The notes under the pieces: generated by a model
The model's database searches: none
What the model was told of the DNA's origin: nothing
What the model saw: the letters and a program-made list of their open reading frames with translations, nothing else
Shown: in pieces, positions 46,350 to 56,291 of the stretch
Numbering within the stretch: position 1 is the first letter of the stretch
Layout: each line of letters opens with the position of its first letter
Assembly (NCBI GenBank): GCA_016219375.1
Contig: JACRNC010000015.1
Location: forward strand, 348,582-412,581
Direction: 5' to 3'
From: Burkholderiales bacterium
GTDB lineage: Bacteria > Pseudomonadota > Gammaproteobacteria > Burkholderiales > Burkholderiaceae_C
DNA: 64,000 bases
Made by a program: the position numbers and the translations under genes

Positions 46350-46862
46350 TCAGTAGATGCTCATCCCCCGCGGTGCCGTCAGCGGTGCGCGCATGGCCGC
46401 CCCGGCCAGGCCCATGCTGGAGGCGCGAGTGAGCTTGAAGACCTCGACCATGCGCTGGGTCTGCACGTTCCAGTAGGTGGCGTGGGTGACGCGCAGCCCC
46501 AGCAGGGCGATGTGCGGGTCATCTGGCGAGCCGAAGCAGCGGCCGGTGCGGCCTTCAGCCCAGAGCTCGCGCTTGCGCTGCGGGTCGCGCACCAGGCGGG
46601 CCCGGCCGCTCACGCAGACGAACTCCGGCCGGTGCGGGTGGGCAAAGCTGGCGCTGACCTGCGGCTCGTCCAGCACGTCGTGCGCCACTTCGTCGCTGTG
46701 GTCGACGAAGAACCACAGCGTGCCGTCGGTATCGATCTGGCGGTTGCAGACGGTCAGCGGCTGGGCATGGAGGTCGCCTTCAGGGCTGATGCTGGTCAGC
46801 ACGCAGGCCGGCGTGTCCTGGATCAGCGCCCACAGCTCGTCGTGCGGCGTGGCGATGTTCAT
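46350..46862 (-). CDS. Pyridoxamine 5'-phosphate oxidase-fold (general stress protein 26-like) protein
   Basis: 170 residues with a split-barrel flavin-binding fold: 'ACVLTSISPEGDLHAQPLTV', 'GTLWFFVDHSDEVAHDVL' and 'FVCVSGRARLVRDPQRKREL'. This fits the general-stress FMN/F420-binding branch rather than true PdxH. The last ~25 residues are Ala/Arg-rich. AGGAG precedes ATG 46862. It lies downstream of egtD by 117 bp on the same strand. Confidence 0.82.
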   Translation of the reverse strand: MNIATPHDELWALIQDTPACVLTSISPEGDLHAQPLTVCNRQIDTDGTLWFFVDHSDEVAHDVLDEPQVSASFAHPHRPEFVCVSGRARLVRDPQRKRELWAEGRTGRCFGSPDDPHIALLGLRVTHATYWNVQTQRMVEVFKLTRASSMGLAGAAMRAPLTAPRGMSIY

Positions 46863-46979
46863 GTCGGGCTCCTATCGAACGAGGGTTGTCCCTAGCGTAA
46901 GGAGCCGCCCCGTTGTCGTGCATCGGCCGCCTGCGCCGGGCCTTGTCAGCAGCCACTGACAAGGCCGGAACATCTGCTT

Positions 46980-48014
46980 TCAATGCACGGCGCCGGCGCA
47001 GCAGGGCAGCCACTGCAGCGCAAACCAGCGCTGCGTGTCCAGCCACACCGGCCCGATGCCAAAGCCCGCCTGCCGCGCCAGCGCGCGCAGCGACTCCAGC
47101 GTGTACTTCTGCGAGTTCTCGGTGTGCAGGCTGTCGCCCGGGGCGAACTCGAAGCACTGCCCGGCCAGCCGCACCACTTGCCGCTCCAGCGCGATCAGAT
47201 GCATCTCCACCCGCTGGGCCAGCGGCTGGTAGCAGGCGTAGTGCGCCCACAGCCGGGTGTCGAAGCCCGCGCCCAGCTCGCGGTTGGCCCGCTCCAGCAG
47301 GTTGAGGTTGAACCGCGCCGTGACGCCGGCGGCATCGTTGTAGGCGGCATGCAGCACGGCCGGGTCCTTGACCAGATCCACGCCGATCAGCAGCCCGCCG
47401 CCGCGCAGCAGCCCGGCGGCGGTGCGCAGGAAGCGCAGCGCCTCGTCCGCATCGAAGTTGCCCAGCGAGGAGCCGAAGTACACGCCGACGCGGCTGCGTG
47501 CCCCCTCGGCGGGCGGCGGCAGCGAGAAGGGCTGGGTGAAGTCGGCCGCCAGCGGGTGCACGTCCAGCCCCGGGCGGTCGTGGCGCAGGCCCTGCGCTGC
47601 GCGCTCCAGGTGCTCGGCCGAGATGTCGATGGGCACGTAGCGCCGCACCGAGGGCAGGGCGTCGAGCAGCAGCCGGATCTTCAGCGCCGAGCCCGCGCCG
47701 AACTCGATCAGGTCGGCGTCGGGGCCGATGCGTGCGGCGATGTCCTCGGCATGGCGCGCAAGGATGGCCATCTCAGTGCGGGTGGGGTAGTACTCGGGCT
47801 GCTCGCAGATGCGGTCGAAGAGATCGGAGCCCACTGCGTCATAGAAGTGCTTGGGCGAGATGCGGCGCGGCCGGCGCAGCAGCGCGGCGACGAAGTCGCG
47901 GCGGAAGGCCGTGTCGGGCGCATCGTTGGAAGCCGGGCGCGGCTGGGCAGCCGGCGCGGGGCGCAAGCCGTAGGTCAGAGGGGCAGACGGGGTCTGGGGC
48001 TTGAGCGCGCTCAT
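46980..48014 (-). CDS. egtD: L-histidine N(alpha)-methyltransferase EgtD
   Basis: 344 residues. It trimethylates histidine to hercynine, the first step of ergothioneine synthesis. SAM-binding motif 'LIEFGAGSALKIRLLLDAL', substrate-loop 'HFYDAVGSDLFDRICEQPEYYPTR', 'YFGSSLGNFDADEA' and 'ENSQKYTLESL'. AGGAG precedes ATG 48014. egtB lies 33 bp upstream on the same strand. A Pro/Ala-rich N-terminal ~35 residues precede the domain. Confidence 0.93.
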   Translation of the reverse strand: MSALKPQTPSAPLTYGLRPAPAAQPRPASNDAPDTAFRRDFVAALLRRPRRISPKHFYDAVGSDLFDRICEQPEYYPTRTEMAILARHAEDIAARIGPDADLIEFGAGSALKIRLLLDALPSVRRYVPIDISAEHLERAAQGLRHDRPGLDVHPLAADFTQPFSLPPPAEGARSRVGVYFGSSLGNFDADEALRFLRTAAGLLRGGGLLIGVDLVKDPAVLHAAYNDAAGVTARFNLNLLERANRELGAGFDTRLWAHYACYQPLAQRVEMHLIALERQVVRLAGQCFEFAPGDSLHTENSQKYTLESLRALARQAGFGIGPVWLDTQRWFALQWLPCCAGAVH

Positions 48015-48047
48015 GGGCGGTCTCCTGGGGCGGGGTAGGAAGGGACG

Positions 48048-49666
48048 TCAAGCGTCCCGCGCCAGACGCAGGCCGCTGAACTGCCAGCGCGCCGAGGGCG
48101 GGAAGAAGTTGCGATAGCTCGGCCGCACGTGGCCGGCCGGCGTGGCCCAGCTACCGCCGCGCAGCACCATCTGCCCGACCATGAACTTGCCGTTGTATTC
48201 AGAGGCCACGCCGGCAAACGGCCGGAAGCCGGGGTAGGGCGAGTAGCTGGAAGCCGTCCACTCCCAGACCTCGCCGGGCGGCTGCAGTGCTGCGCCCGGA
48301 TCGGCGGCTTGCGCATGCAGCGGCCCTTGGGCCAGGCGCTGCGGCGTCAGGCCGGTGGGGGCAGGGGCGGCGCTCCACGCCACCTCCCATTCGGCCTCGG
48401 TGGGCAGCCGCGCACCGGCCCAGGCGGCGAAGGCGGCGGCCTCCAGCCAGCTCACGTGGCAAACGGGGTCGGCCGGATCGACCGGGATGCGGCCGTCCAG
48501 CGTGTAGCGGCTGTAGCGGCCGTTGCCCTCGTCGCGCCAGTACAGCGGCGCTTGCCAGCCCTGGGCCTGCACGGCGGCCCAGCCGTCGGACGTCCACCAG
48601 GCCGGGTTGCGGTAGCCGCCGGCGTCGATGAAGGCGATGAACTCGCCGCAGCTCACCGGGCGGGCAGCGATCTCGAAGGGCGGCAGCCATGCGCGGTGGC
48701 GCGGGCCCTCGTTGTCAAAGACGAAGCGCCGCGCATCGGCCACGTCGGCACCTGTCGTCACCAGCCCGCCGGGGTGGTGCAGCCAGCGCGGCGTGGATGG
48801 TGGAGCGGAAGACGGTGCGGACGATGCAGCCCGGGCGCCGGATGCCCGCGCCGGGCCGCGGTAGGCCGGCTCCAGAGGGTTGCGCGACAGGGCGTGCAGG
48901 ATGTCGGTGAGGATGAGCTCCTGGTGCTGCTCCTCATGCGCCTGGGCCAGGCGCAGCAGCGGCAGCAGGCGCGCGGCCTGGCCGCCGCCCGGCCCGACAT
49001 CGTCGCCCAGCCAATCGCCAGAGGACAGCGACTGCAGCCACTGCGCCACCGCCAGGTCCACATGGGCGCGAAAGCGCAGTACCTCCTCGCTGCCCGGGCG
49101 GCTGAGCAGGCCGCGCTCCGGCCGCGGGTGGCGCGGGCCCAGGCTCTCGTAGTAGCTGTTGAAGAGCCGGCCCCAGCGGGCGTCGAAGGCCGCATAGCCC
49201 GGGGCGTGCGGCTGCAGCAGCAGCGTCTCGGTGAACCAGGTGGTGTGCGCCAGGTGCCACTTGGTGGGGCTGGCGTCGGGCATGGACTGCAGGCTCTGGT
49301 CCTCGGCGCTCAGCGGGGCGGCCAGCAGCAGGCTGAGCCGGCGCATGCGGGCGAACTCGCCGGCGGCGGCCTGGGCGCTGGGCAGGGCAGCAGCGTGGTC
49401 CGGCAGCGGGGCAGCGGGGCGGGCAGGAGGTCGGGCCGCGGGCCTGGCCACGGGCTCGGCGGCCAGTGCATCGGCAGGTGGGCAAGGCTGCATTTGCGCC
49501 TCGCCGGCCGGCGCGGGATGCGGCTCCATGCCGGGATCAACAGCGGGCTCGGGTGGCTGGGCCGGCAGCGCGCCCGGCGGGCGCTGCACCGACCAGGAGT
49601 GCAGGCCCAGAGACAGCACCGGCCCGGAGGGCGGACCGTCCGGGCCGGCGGGACAGGGGGTGCGCA

Positions 49667-49667
<1 letters not shown>
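48048..49667 (-). CDS. egtB: Ergothioneine biosynthesis sulfoxide synthase EgtB
   Basis: 539 residues if started at ATG 49667. The non-haem iron enzyme joins hercynine to a thiol donor. DinB-like domain with 'DASPTKWHLAHTTWF' and the facial triad motif 'HEEQHQE' (about residue 255), then a formylglycine-synthase-like domain with 'RLPTEAEWEVAWS' and 'RPSYRNFFPPSARWQFSGLRLARD'. The first ~110 residues are Ala/Pro-rich and probably disordered; a later start cannot be excluded. The chosen start overlaps the previous gene (TGATG). Confidence 0.9.
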
Positions 49668-50059
<392 letters not shown>

Positions 50060-50287
50060 CTATGGCGCGGCAAGGGGCGTGCCGCGCGGCGTCCCCGCAT
50101 GCCGGCGAATGCTGAGAACCGTGCTTCCCCTCGACCGAGGGGGGCTCGCCAGGCCCTCGAGGCACATGGGCTGCCGGCTGGTCTGCGGGTTTACGGCAGG
50201 TCCACCAGAAGAGCCCGCCGGCCCGCACATGCCACGGCCGACCTGGCCGCACCGCAAGTCCCGCACCGACCAATGGAGGTTCATCCC

Positions 50288-50761
50288 ATGAGACTCAACC
50301 CGCTCGTCAAGTCCGCCATCGCCGCCGCCGCCACGGTTGCCGCGATCGGCGCCCAGGCTGCCATCAGCCTTGACCCCAACGCCGGCTTCCAGGCCACGGC
50401 GTACAAGACCACGGCCTTCTCCGACAGCTACGACTTCACCTTCACCGGCGGCTCGTACGGGCTGGTGACCTTCTCGCTGTTCGGGGGCGGCATCACCTGG
50501 GATGCGGGCTCGGCGCTGACCATCACCGACGCCATCTCCACCCACACCTACACCGGCGCGGCCATCCCGCTGTTCGACCAGCAGCTCACGCTGTCCGGCC
50601 CCTTCACCTTCACGCTGACCGGCACGCCGGTGGTCAAGGGCGGCTACACGCTGGCCGTGGAGGCCACAACCGCCCCGGTGCCCGAGCCCACCAGCATGGC
50701 CATGCTGCTGGCCGGCCTGGGCGCCATCGGCTTCGTCGCCTCGCGCCGCAAGGGGCAGTAA
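50288..50761 (+). CDS. PEP-CTERM sorting-domain protein
   Basis: 157 residues. Signal peptide 'MRLNPLVKSAIAAAATVAAIG' ending near AQAA; a ~105-residue beta-rich, Thr/Gly/Phe-rich exported domain ('YDFTFTGGSYGLVTFSLFG'); and a C-terminal sorting tag: 'VPEPTSMAMLLAGLGAIGF' followed by SRRKGQ. Such proteins are processed by an exosortase and often attached to exopolysaccharide. GGAGG precedes ATG 50288. No exosortase gene is in the window. Confidence 0.9.
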   Translation: MRLNPLVKSAIAAAATVAAIGAQAAISLDPNAGFQATAYKTTAFSDSYDFTFTGGSYGLVTFSLFGGGITWDAGSALTITDAISTHTYTGAAIPLFDQQLTLSGPFTFTLTGTPVVKGGYTLAVEATTAPVPEPTSMAMLLAGLGAIGFVASRRKGQ

Positions 50762-50811
50762 GACGGCCCGCGACGGGGGCAGCTGCCCTCGTCTGCGCTC
50801 CTTCAACCGAC

Positions 50812-50839
50812 AGCCCGGCCCAGCGCCGGGCTTTTTCTT
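50812..50839 (+). terminator. Terminator after the PEP-CTERM gene
   Basis: AGCCCGGC, 5-nt loop, GCCGGGCT, then TTTTCTT. Perfect 8-bp stem with a T-tract on the plus strand, 50 bp after the stop codon. Confidence 0.85.
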
Positions 50840-50879
50840 GCGGCTTGGCCGGGGTGCGCCGGTGATCCGGCCGGCCGAT

Positions 50880-51983
50880 TCAGCAACCGGCGCGCACGAA
50901 TGCCAGCAGCTGGCTGACCAGATCCGCCTGCGCCATCAAGGCCGCGCGCCAGCGCCCTGCATGGGCCTGGGCGGCGGCGTCCAGCAGCTCGCCCAGACCA
51001 TCGGCCAGCGCCTGGGGCGGCTCGCCCGTATCGTTGAAGGCCCGCCAGGCCCGCCGGACCTGCTGCGCGCCATCGTCCGGCCGCTCTTGCAGGAAAAGCT
51101 GCAGGAAGGCGTCCAGCTTGACCGCGTGCGCCCCGTCGTCCTGCCGGTAGATGTGCCACAGGAAAGGCTTGCCGGCCCACATGGCGCGCACGAAGGAGTC
51201 CTCGCCGCGCACGATGTTGAAATCGGCCGACCACAGCAGCCGGTCGTATCCCGGCTGGGTCAGCCAGGGCAGGCGGTGCACGCGCACCGACGCCGGCAGG
51301 GCACCGGACCGCGCGGCGGCATCGACCGCCGCCGTCGCCGGCCCCGGCGTGGCCAGCAGCAGGGTGGGGCGCTCGCTCAAGCCCCGCAGCAGCTCGGCCA
51401 CCGGGGCGTGGGGATAGCAGAACAGCGTCACGATGCGCTCGCCGGCGCGGTGGTCGACGCCCTGCGCGGCCAGCCAGCCGGCGGCATCGAACGCGGCCTG
51501 CTGCGCCGGCAGATCGGCTTCACGCAGCAGCCCGCCGGTGCGCGGCGTGAAGCCGGGGTAGAAGAACCGCTTGACCAGCCCACGCCCCGGCCCGCTCATC
51601 ACCGGCGAGGGCAGGCGGTGGCTGCGCTCCACATAGCCTTCGGCGCTGAGATATTCCAGGTTGATCCACGCCGGCGGGGCGGGGCGCTGCATGCGGGCCA
51701 CGAACCCCGCAGGCGGGTCGCAGCCGAAGGCCTCGACGACCACATCGCCGGGCTCGGGCCAGCTTGTCGCGGCAAGGCTGGCGTCGTCGTCCTGCGGCCA
51801 GGGCATCAGCGTCACACCATCGCAGCCCTGCGGCGCCATCCAGGCCAACGCGCGGGCATCGTCCACCCACAGCCGCAGCGATTGCCCGCGCGCCGCCAGG
51901 TCGGCCGCCAGCCGCCAGCACACGCCCAGGTCGCCGTGGTTGTCGATGACGCGGCAGAACACATCCCAGAGCAGCGCTTGCAT
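50880..51983 (-). CDS. earP: EF-P arginine 32 rhamnosyltransferase EarP
   Basis: 367 residues, the usual length. GT-B fold (GT104). N-terminal '[20 protein letters not shown]' has the two Asp (D14, D18) that match the catalytic region. The donor dTDP-rhamnose site includes '[21 protein letters not shown]' with its Glu. It transfers rhamnose to Arg of elongation factor P to rescue polyproline stalling. ATG 51983 is divergent from uvrC by 91 bp. efp, its usual partner, is not beside it. Confidence 0.93.
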   Translation of the reverse strand: MQALLWDVFCRVIDNHGDLGVCWRLAADLAARGQSLRLWVDDARALAWMAPQGCDGVTLMPWPQDDDASLAATSWPEPGDVVVEAFGCDPPAGFVARMQRPAPPAWINLEYLSAEGYVERSHRLPSPVMSGPGRGLVKRFFYPGFTPRTGGLLREADLPAQQAAFDAAGWLAAQGVDHRAGERIVTLFCYPHAPVAELLRGLSERPTLLLATPGPATAAVDAAARSGALPASVRVHRLPWLTQPGYDRLLWSADFNIVRGEDSFVRAMWAGKPFLWHIYRQDDGAHAVKLDAFLQLFLQERPDDGAQQVRRAWRAFNDTGEPPQALADGLGELLDAAAQAHAGRWRAALMAQADLVSQLLAFVRAGC

Positions 51984-52074
51984 CGGCCGGATTATCTTGG
52001 CCGCCCTGGCGCCCAGCGTGCGGCCCATCGGCCTTGCCCGGGCGGCGCCTGCGGCCCCCGGCGAAAATCCCGCC

Positions 52075-54162
52075 ATGCCCCGAGACCCGTCCCTGCCGGC
52101 CGGCACGGCGCCAGCCGGCCCCGCAGCCGATGCGCCGACGGCCCCAGCCGCAGCGCAGCCCCTGCCGCCCATCCCGGCTGCCGATGAGTCGCCAGCGAAC
52201 GCTGCGCTCGAAGACGCCGACACCGCCAGCCGCCCAGACCGCGCCGCCCACGCCGTCATCTGGCAGCGCCTGCTCGACGAGGTCTCGCGCCTGCCGCAGC
52301 TGCCCGGCGTCTACCGCTACTTCGATGCCGCGGGCGACCCGCTCTACGTCGGCAAGGCGCGCAACCTGAAGAAGCGCGTCTCCAGCTACTTCCACAAGAA
52401 CCACGGCGGCACGCGCATCGGCGTGATGGTCGGCCGCATCCACCGCATCGACACGACGGTGGTGCGCACCGAGGCCGAGGCGCTGCTGCTGGAGAACAAC
52501 CTCATCAAGACGCTCAACCCGCGGTTCAACATCCTGTTCCGCGACGACAAGAGCTACCCGTATCTCAAGATCGCCTCGCACGCCTATCCGCGCGTGGCCT
52601 ACTACCGCGGTGCCACCGACCGCAAGCACCGCTACTTCGGCCCCTATCCCAATGCCTGGGCGGTCAAGGAGACCATCCAGCTGCTGCAGAAGGTCTTCCA
52701 GCTGCGCACCTGCGAGGACACCGTCTTCAACCACCGCACGCGGCCCTGCCTGCTCTACCAGATCAAGCGCTGCTCCGGGCCCTGCGTCGGCATCGTCAGC
52801 CGGGACGACTACGCCGCCAGCGTGCGCGATGCCGAGCGCTTCCTGCTGGGCGAGCAGCAGGAAGTGATGGACGGCCTGCAGGCGCGCATGATGGCCCACG
52901 CCGAGAAGCTGGAGTTCGAGAAGGCGGCCGAGATCCGCAACCAGCTCGGCGCGCTGTCGCGCGTGCTGCACCAGCAGGCCGTGGAGGCGCACGACGACCG
53001 CGATGTCGACATCCTGGCCGTCAAGCTGCAGGGCGGCCGGGCCTGCGTCAACCTGGCGATGGTGCGCGGCGGCCGCCACCTTGGCGACCGGGCGCACTTC
53101 CCCACCCGCGTGCAGGAGGAGATCGACGCCGAAGCGCTGGACGAGGCCGATGCCACCTCGCCCGAGCAGCGCGTGCTGGAGGCCTTCATGGCCCAGCACT
53201 ACCTGGGCGGCGGCGTGCCCGGCATCCTCATCCTCAGCCAGCCGGTGGAGCCGGCGCTGGTCGAGGCGCTCAGCGAGCAGACCGGCCACAAGGTGGTGGC
53301 CATCACCCAGCCGCGCGAGCAGCGCCGCATCTGGCTGGACATGGCGATCAAAGGTGCCGACATCGCCCTGGCCCGGCTGCTCAGCGAAGAAGGCTCGCAG
53401 CGCGAGCGCACCCGCGCCCTGGCCGACGTGCTGGACCTGGACCCGGACCGGCTGGACGACCTGCGCATCGAGTGCTTCGACATCAGCCACACGGCGGGCG
53501 AGGCCACGCAGGCCTCGTGCGTGGTCTTCCAGGGCCACAAGATGCAGTCGTCGCAATACCGCCGCTACAACATCGACGGCATCACCCCGGGCGACGACTA
53601 CGCCGCCATGCGCCAGGTGCTGCTGCGCCGCTACGGCAAGCTGGCCGAGGCCGCGCGCACGGCCGAGCCCACCGATGCGGTGGACGGCGTGGCGCCCAAG
53701 GCCTCCACCCATCGGCTGCCCGACGTGGTGCTGATCGACGGCGGCAAGGGCCAGGTCAGCGTGGCGCGCGAGGTGTTCGAGGAGCTGGGCCTGCACCTGG
53801 GCCTGATCGTCGGCGTGGAAAAGGGCGAGGGCCGCAAGGTCGGCCTGGAAGAGCTCGTCTTCGCCGACGGCCGGCCCAAGGCCACGCTGGATCCGACCTC
53901 GGCCGCGCTGATGCTCGTGGCCCAGATCCGCGACGAGGCACACCGCTTTGCGATCACCGGCATGCGCGCCAAGCGGGCCAGCGTACGCACCGGCAGCAGC
54001 TCCCTCGAAGAGATCGCCGGCGTCGGCCCCAAGAAGCGCGCCCGGTTGCTGCAGCGCTTCGGCGGCGTGCGCGGCGTGGCGGCGGCCAGCGTGGAGGAGC
54101 TGTGCAGCGTGGAGGGCATCTCGCGCGAGCTGGCCGAGGACATCTACCGGGCGCTGCATTGA
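52075..54162 (+). CDS. uvrC: Excinuclease ABC subunit C
   Basis: 695 residues; the first ~60 are a Pro/Ala extension. GIY-YIG nuclease '[20 protein letters not shown]', then the UVR region '[17 protein letters not shown]', the RNase H-like endonuclease domain with '[20 protein letters not shown]' and '[10 protein letters not shown]', and C-terminal tandem HhH motifs '[20 protein letters not shown]'. It makes the dual incisions in nucleotide excision repair. ATG 52075 is the first start outside the divergent earP region. Confidence 0.97.
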   Translation: MPRDPSLPAGTAPAGPAADAPTAPAAAQPLPPIPAADESPANAALEDADTASRPDRAAHAVIWQRLLDEVSRLPQLPGVYRYFDAAGDPLYVGKARNLKKRVSSYFHKNHGGTRIGVMVGRIHRIDTTVVRTEAEALLLENNLIKTLNPRFNILFRDDKSYPYLKIASHAYPRVAYYRGATDRKHRYFGPYPNAWAVKETIQLLQKVFQLRTCEDTVFNHRTRPCLLYQIKRCSGPCVGIVSRDDYAASVRDAERFLLGEQQEVMDGLQARMMAHAEKLEFEKAAEIRNQLGALSRVLHQQAVEAHDDRDVDILAVKLQGGRACVNLAMVRGGRHLGDRAHFPTRVQEEIDAEALDEADATSPEQRVLEAFMAQHYLGGGVPGILILSQPVEPALVEALSEQTGHKVVAITQPREQRRIWLDMAIKGADIALARLLSEEGSQRERTRALADVLDLDPDRLDDLRIECFDISHTAGEATQASCVVFQGHKMQSSQYRRYNIDGITPGDDYAAMRQVLLRRYGKLAEAARTAEPTDAVDGVAPKASTHRLPDVVLIDGGKGQVSVAREVFEELGLHLGLIVGVEKGEGRKVGLEELVFADGRPKATLDPTSAALMLVAQIRDEAHRFAITGMRAKRASVRTGSSSLEEIAGVGPKKRARLLQRFGGVRGVAAASVEELCSVEGISRELAEDIYRALH

Positions 54163-54311
54163 GCGGCATGCAGCGGCATCAGCCGCAGCGTGGAGCGGCG
54201 TCGGCCTCGATCGTGCGTTGATCCGGCATCTGGCCGGGATCCGATCCCCCGCTTGATCGGGCACTGATGGAGCGCCGCAGGCAGCCGGCGGCCGGTGCAT
54301 CATCCGCACCC

Positions 54312-54881
54312 ATGTCACCGCAGACCCGCACACCGACCCGCACCCTGGCCCGCACGCAGGCCACCACACAGGCCACCACACAGGCTTCATCGCCCCGCAT
54401 GGCGTGGGCCGCATCGGCCGCTCTTGCCGTTTTTGCCGCCCTGACGCTCGCTGCCTGCGCGCCGCTGGGCCGCTCGCCCGATGGCGCACGTGGGCCGGCC
54501 GCGGCCGGCACATCGGGCCAGGCCGCGTCCACCGCGCTGCAGGCGCCTGCGGCCTCGCGCAGCTGGAGCCAGTTCAAGCTGCAGGCCGCCCAGCGCATGA
54601 TGGCCGCCAGCCCCGGCCAGACCTATACCGGCACGCCGCCGGAGGTGCTGCTGGCCGTGCCGGTGCTGGAGGTCGAGCTGCATGCCGACGGCAGCATCAA
54701 GCGCATCGACGTGCTGCGTCAGCCGCGCCAGGCCAAGGACACCGTGCCGATGGCCATTGCCGCCGTGCGTCGCGGCGCGCCTTACGGCGACGTCAGCCGG
54801 CTGCCGCGGCCCTGGCGCTTCACCGAGAGCTTCCTCTTCGACGACCAGCGGCGCTTCCTCGTGCGCACGCTCGCACCCTGA
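54312..54881 (+). CDS. Putative lipoprotein with a TonB-like C-terminal domain
   Basis: About 189 residues from ATG 54312 (ATG 54267 and 54399 are also in frame). A hydrophobic segment 'ALAVFAALTLAAC' ends in a lipobox-like LAAC. The mature part has a TonB_C-like alpha/beta segment: 'PVLEVELHADGSIKRIDVLR' and 'YGDVSRLPRPWRFTESFLFDD'. It lies between uvrC and pgsA. Not a full TonB: no proline spacer and no ExbBD neighbours. Function unknown. Near-perfect CACACAGGCCAC repeats lie at the 5' end. Confidence 0.55.
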   Translation: MSPQTRTPTRTLARTQATTQATTQASSPRMAWAASAALAVFAALTLAACAPLGRSPDGARGPAAAGTSGQAASTALQAPAASRSWSQFKLQAAQRMMAASPGQTYTGTPPEVLLAVPVLEVELHADGSIKRIDVLRQPRQAKDTVPMAIAAVRRGAPYGDVSRLPRPWRFTESFLFDDQRRFLVRTLAP

Positions 54882-55021
54882 GCCGCGGAGCGCGTGGCAT
54901 CCGGCGCACCGCGCGCCGCCGTGCACGCTGCAGCCCGGCAGCTCGGCTTGGCAAGGCCTGCGCTGACACACGCGGCCTGCGCCCGGGCGCTACGATCGGC
55001 GGCCGCCGCACTGGAATCCTG

Positions 55022-55594
55022 ATGTTCTTCAACCTGCCCACGCTGCTGACCTGGGCGCGCATCGTCGCCATCCCGCTCATCGTCGGCATCTATGCGCTCG
55101 ACCTGCCCGCCGCCCATGCCAACCTGATCGCCACGGTGCTCTTCATCGTGGTGGCCTTCACCGACTGGCTGGACGGCTGGCTGGCGCGCCGGCTCAACCA
55201 GACCTCGTCCTTCGGCGCCTTCCTGGACCCGGTGGCCGACAAGTTCCTCGTCTGCGCGTCGCTGCTGATCCTGGTGCAGCTCGGCCGCGTGCATGCCATC
55301 CTGGCGCTGATCATCGTCGGCCGAGAGATCGCCATCTCGGCCCTGCGCGAGTGGATGGCGCAGATCGGCGCGTCGGCCAGCGTGGCGGTGCACATGCTGG
55401 GCAAGGTCAAGACGGCCGCGCAGATGGTGGCCATCACCTTCCTGCTCTATGACGGCCGCCTGGCCGGCCTGATCGACACGCGGGCCTGGGGCACGGTGCT
55501 GCTGGTCATCGCCGCGGTGCTGACCATCTGGTCGATGGTCTATTACCTGCAGCGCGCGCTGCCGGCCATCCGCCGCTCCGCGGCCGGTCGCTGA
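55022..55594 (+). CDS. pgsA: CDP-diacylglycerol-glycerol-3-phosphate 3-phosphatidyltransferase
   Basis: 190 residues with the CDP-alcohol phosphotransferase motif DG-x2-AR-x8-G-x3-D-x3-D, seen as 'DWLDGWLARRLNQTSSFGAF' followed by LDPVADK. Five to six membrane helices. It makes phosphatidylglycerol phosphate, the committed step to PG and cardiolipin. Start ATG 55022 begins MFFNLPTLLTWARI. Its position just after uvrC is common in proteobacteria. Confidence 0.96.
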   Translation: MFFNLPTLLTWARIVAIPLIVGIYALDLPAAHANLIATVLFIVVAFTDWLDGWLARRLNQTSSFGAFLDPVADKFLVCASLLILVQLGRVHAILALIIVGREIAISALREWMAQIGASASVAVHMLGKVKTAAQMVAITFLLYDGRLAGLIDTRAWGTVLLVIAAVLTIWSMVYYLQRALPAIRRSAAGR

Positions 55595-55773
55595 GCGGCG
55601 GATACCGGCCCGTTTCAAGGAGGGGCGAGGCAGGCACGGCGGCATAGAATCGGCGCCGCGTTTGCGCCTGCAACCGGCCGGCTTTCGCCGGCACATCCGG
55701 CCCACACACCGGTGCGCAACTCCGTTCAAGTCGTTGCCGCGCGGCCCGCGCGGTGTCTAAAGAGGGTTTCTTC

Positions 55774-56046
55774 GTGAACAAGTCCGAGCTGATCGAACAC
55801 ATTGCCAAGCAGGCCGACATCTCCAAGGCCGCCGCCGCCCGTGCGCTGGATGCCGTGATCGGCGGAGTGAAGGTCACGCTGAAGAAGGGCGGCAGCGTGT
55901 CGCTGGTCGGCTTCGGCACCTTTGCCGTCACCAAGCGCGCAGCCCGCACCGGTCGCAACCCGCGCACCGGCGATCCGGTCAAGATCAAGTCGGCCAAGAT
56001 CCCCAAGTTCCGCCCGGGCAAGGCGCTCAAGGACGCCCTGAACTGA
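55774..56046 (+). CDS. hupB: DNA-binding protein HU-beta
   Basis: 90 residues, the standard size. '[20 protein letters not shown]' helices, 'VSLVGFGTF' hinge, and the DNA-clamping arm '[20 protein letters not shown]' with its intercalating Pro. The start is GTG 55774 with AGAGG upstream; the GTG at 55753 would add seven residues foreign to the family. A TAGAAT -10-like hexamer lies at 55645-55650. tRNA-Val and ppiD follow. Confidence 0.96.
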   Translation: MNKSELIEHIAKQADISKAAAARALDAVIGGVKVTLKKGGSVSLVGFGTFAVTKRAARTGRNPRTGDPVKIKSAKIPKFRPGKALKDALN

Positions 56047-56072
56047 ATCCTTTCTCGTCACCGGTTTCGGCC

Positions 56073-56148
56073 GGGTGCTTAGCTCAGCTGGTAGAGCGGC
56101 GCCCTTACAAGGCGTAGGTCGGCGGTTCGATCCCGTCAGCACCCACCA
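56073..56148 (+). tRNA. tRNA-Val (anticodon UAC)
   Basis: Cloverleaf: acceptor GGGTGCT pairs with AGCACCC; D stem GCTC/GAGC; anticodon loop CTTACAA gives UAC; T-loop TTCGATC; encoded CCA at 56146-56148. Lies 26 bp after hupB, the typical position in this order. Confidence 0.95.
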
Positions 56149-56291
56149 AGCTCCGCGGCTGCGGCGGGGCCGCGGCAGGTCGGTGGCCCAGGCCCCTCCA
56201 GCGGGCCTCTCCAGGCAAGGCGAACCCCGGTTCGCCTTCGCCACTTCTTGAGCCAGGCGTGCGCCTCCGGCGGCACGTGTGAGGTCCTCCG

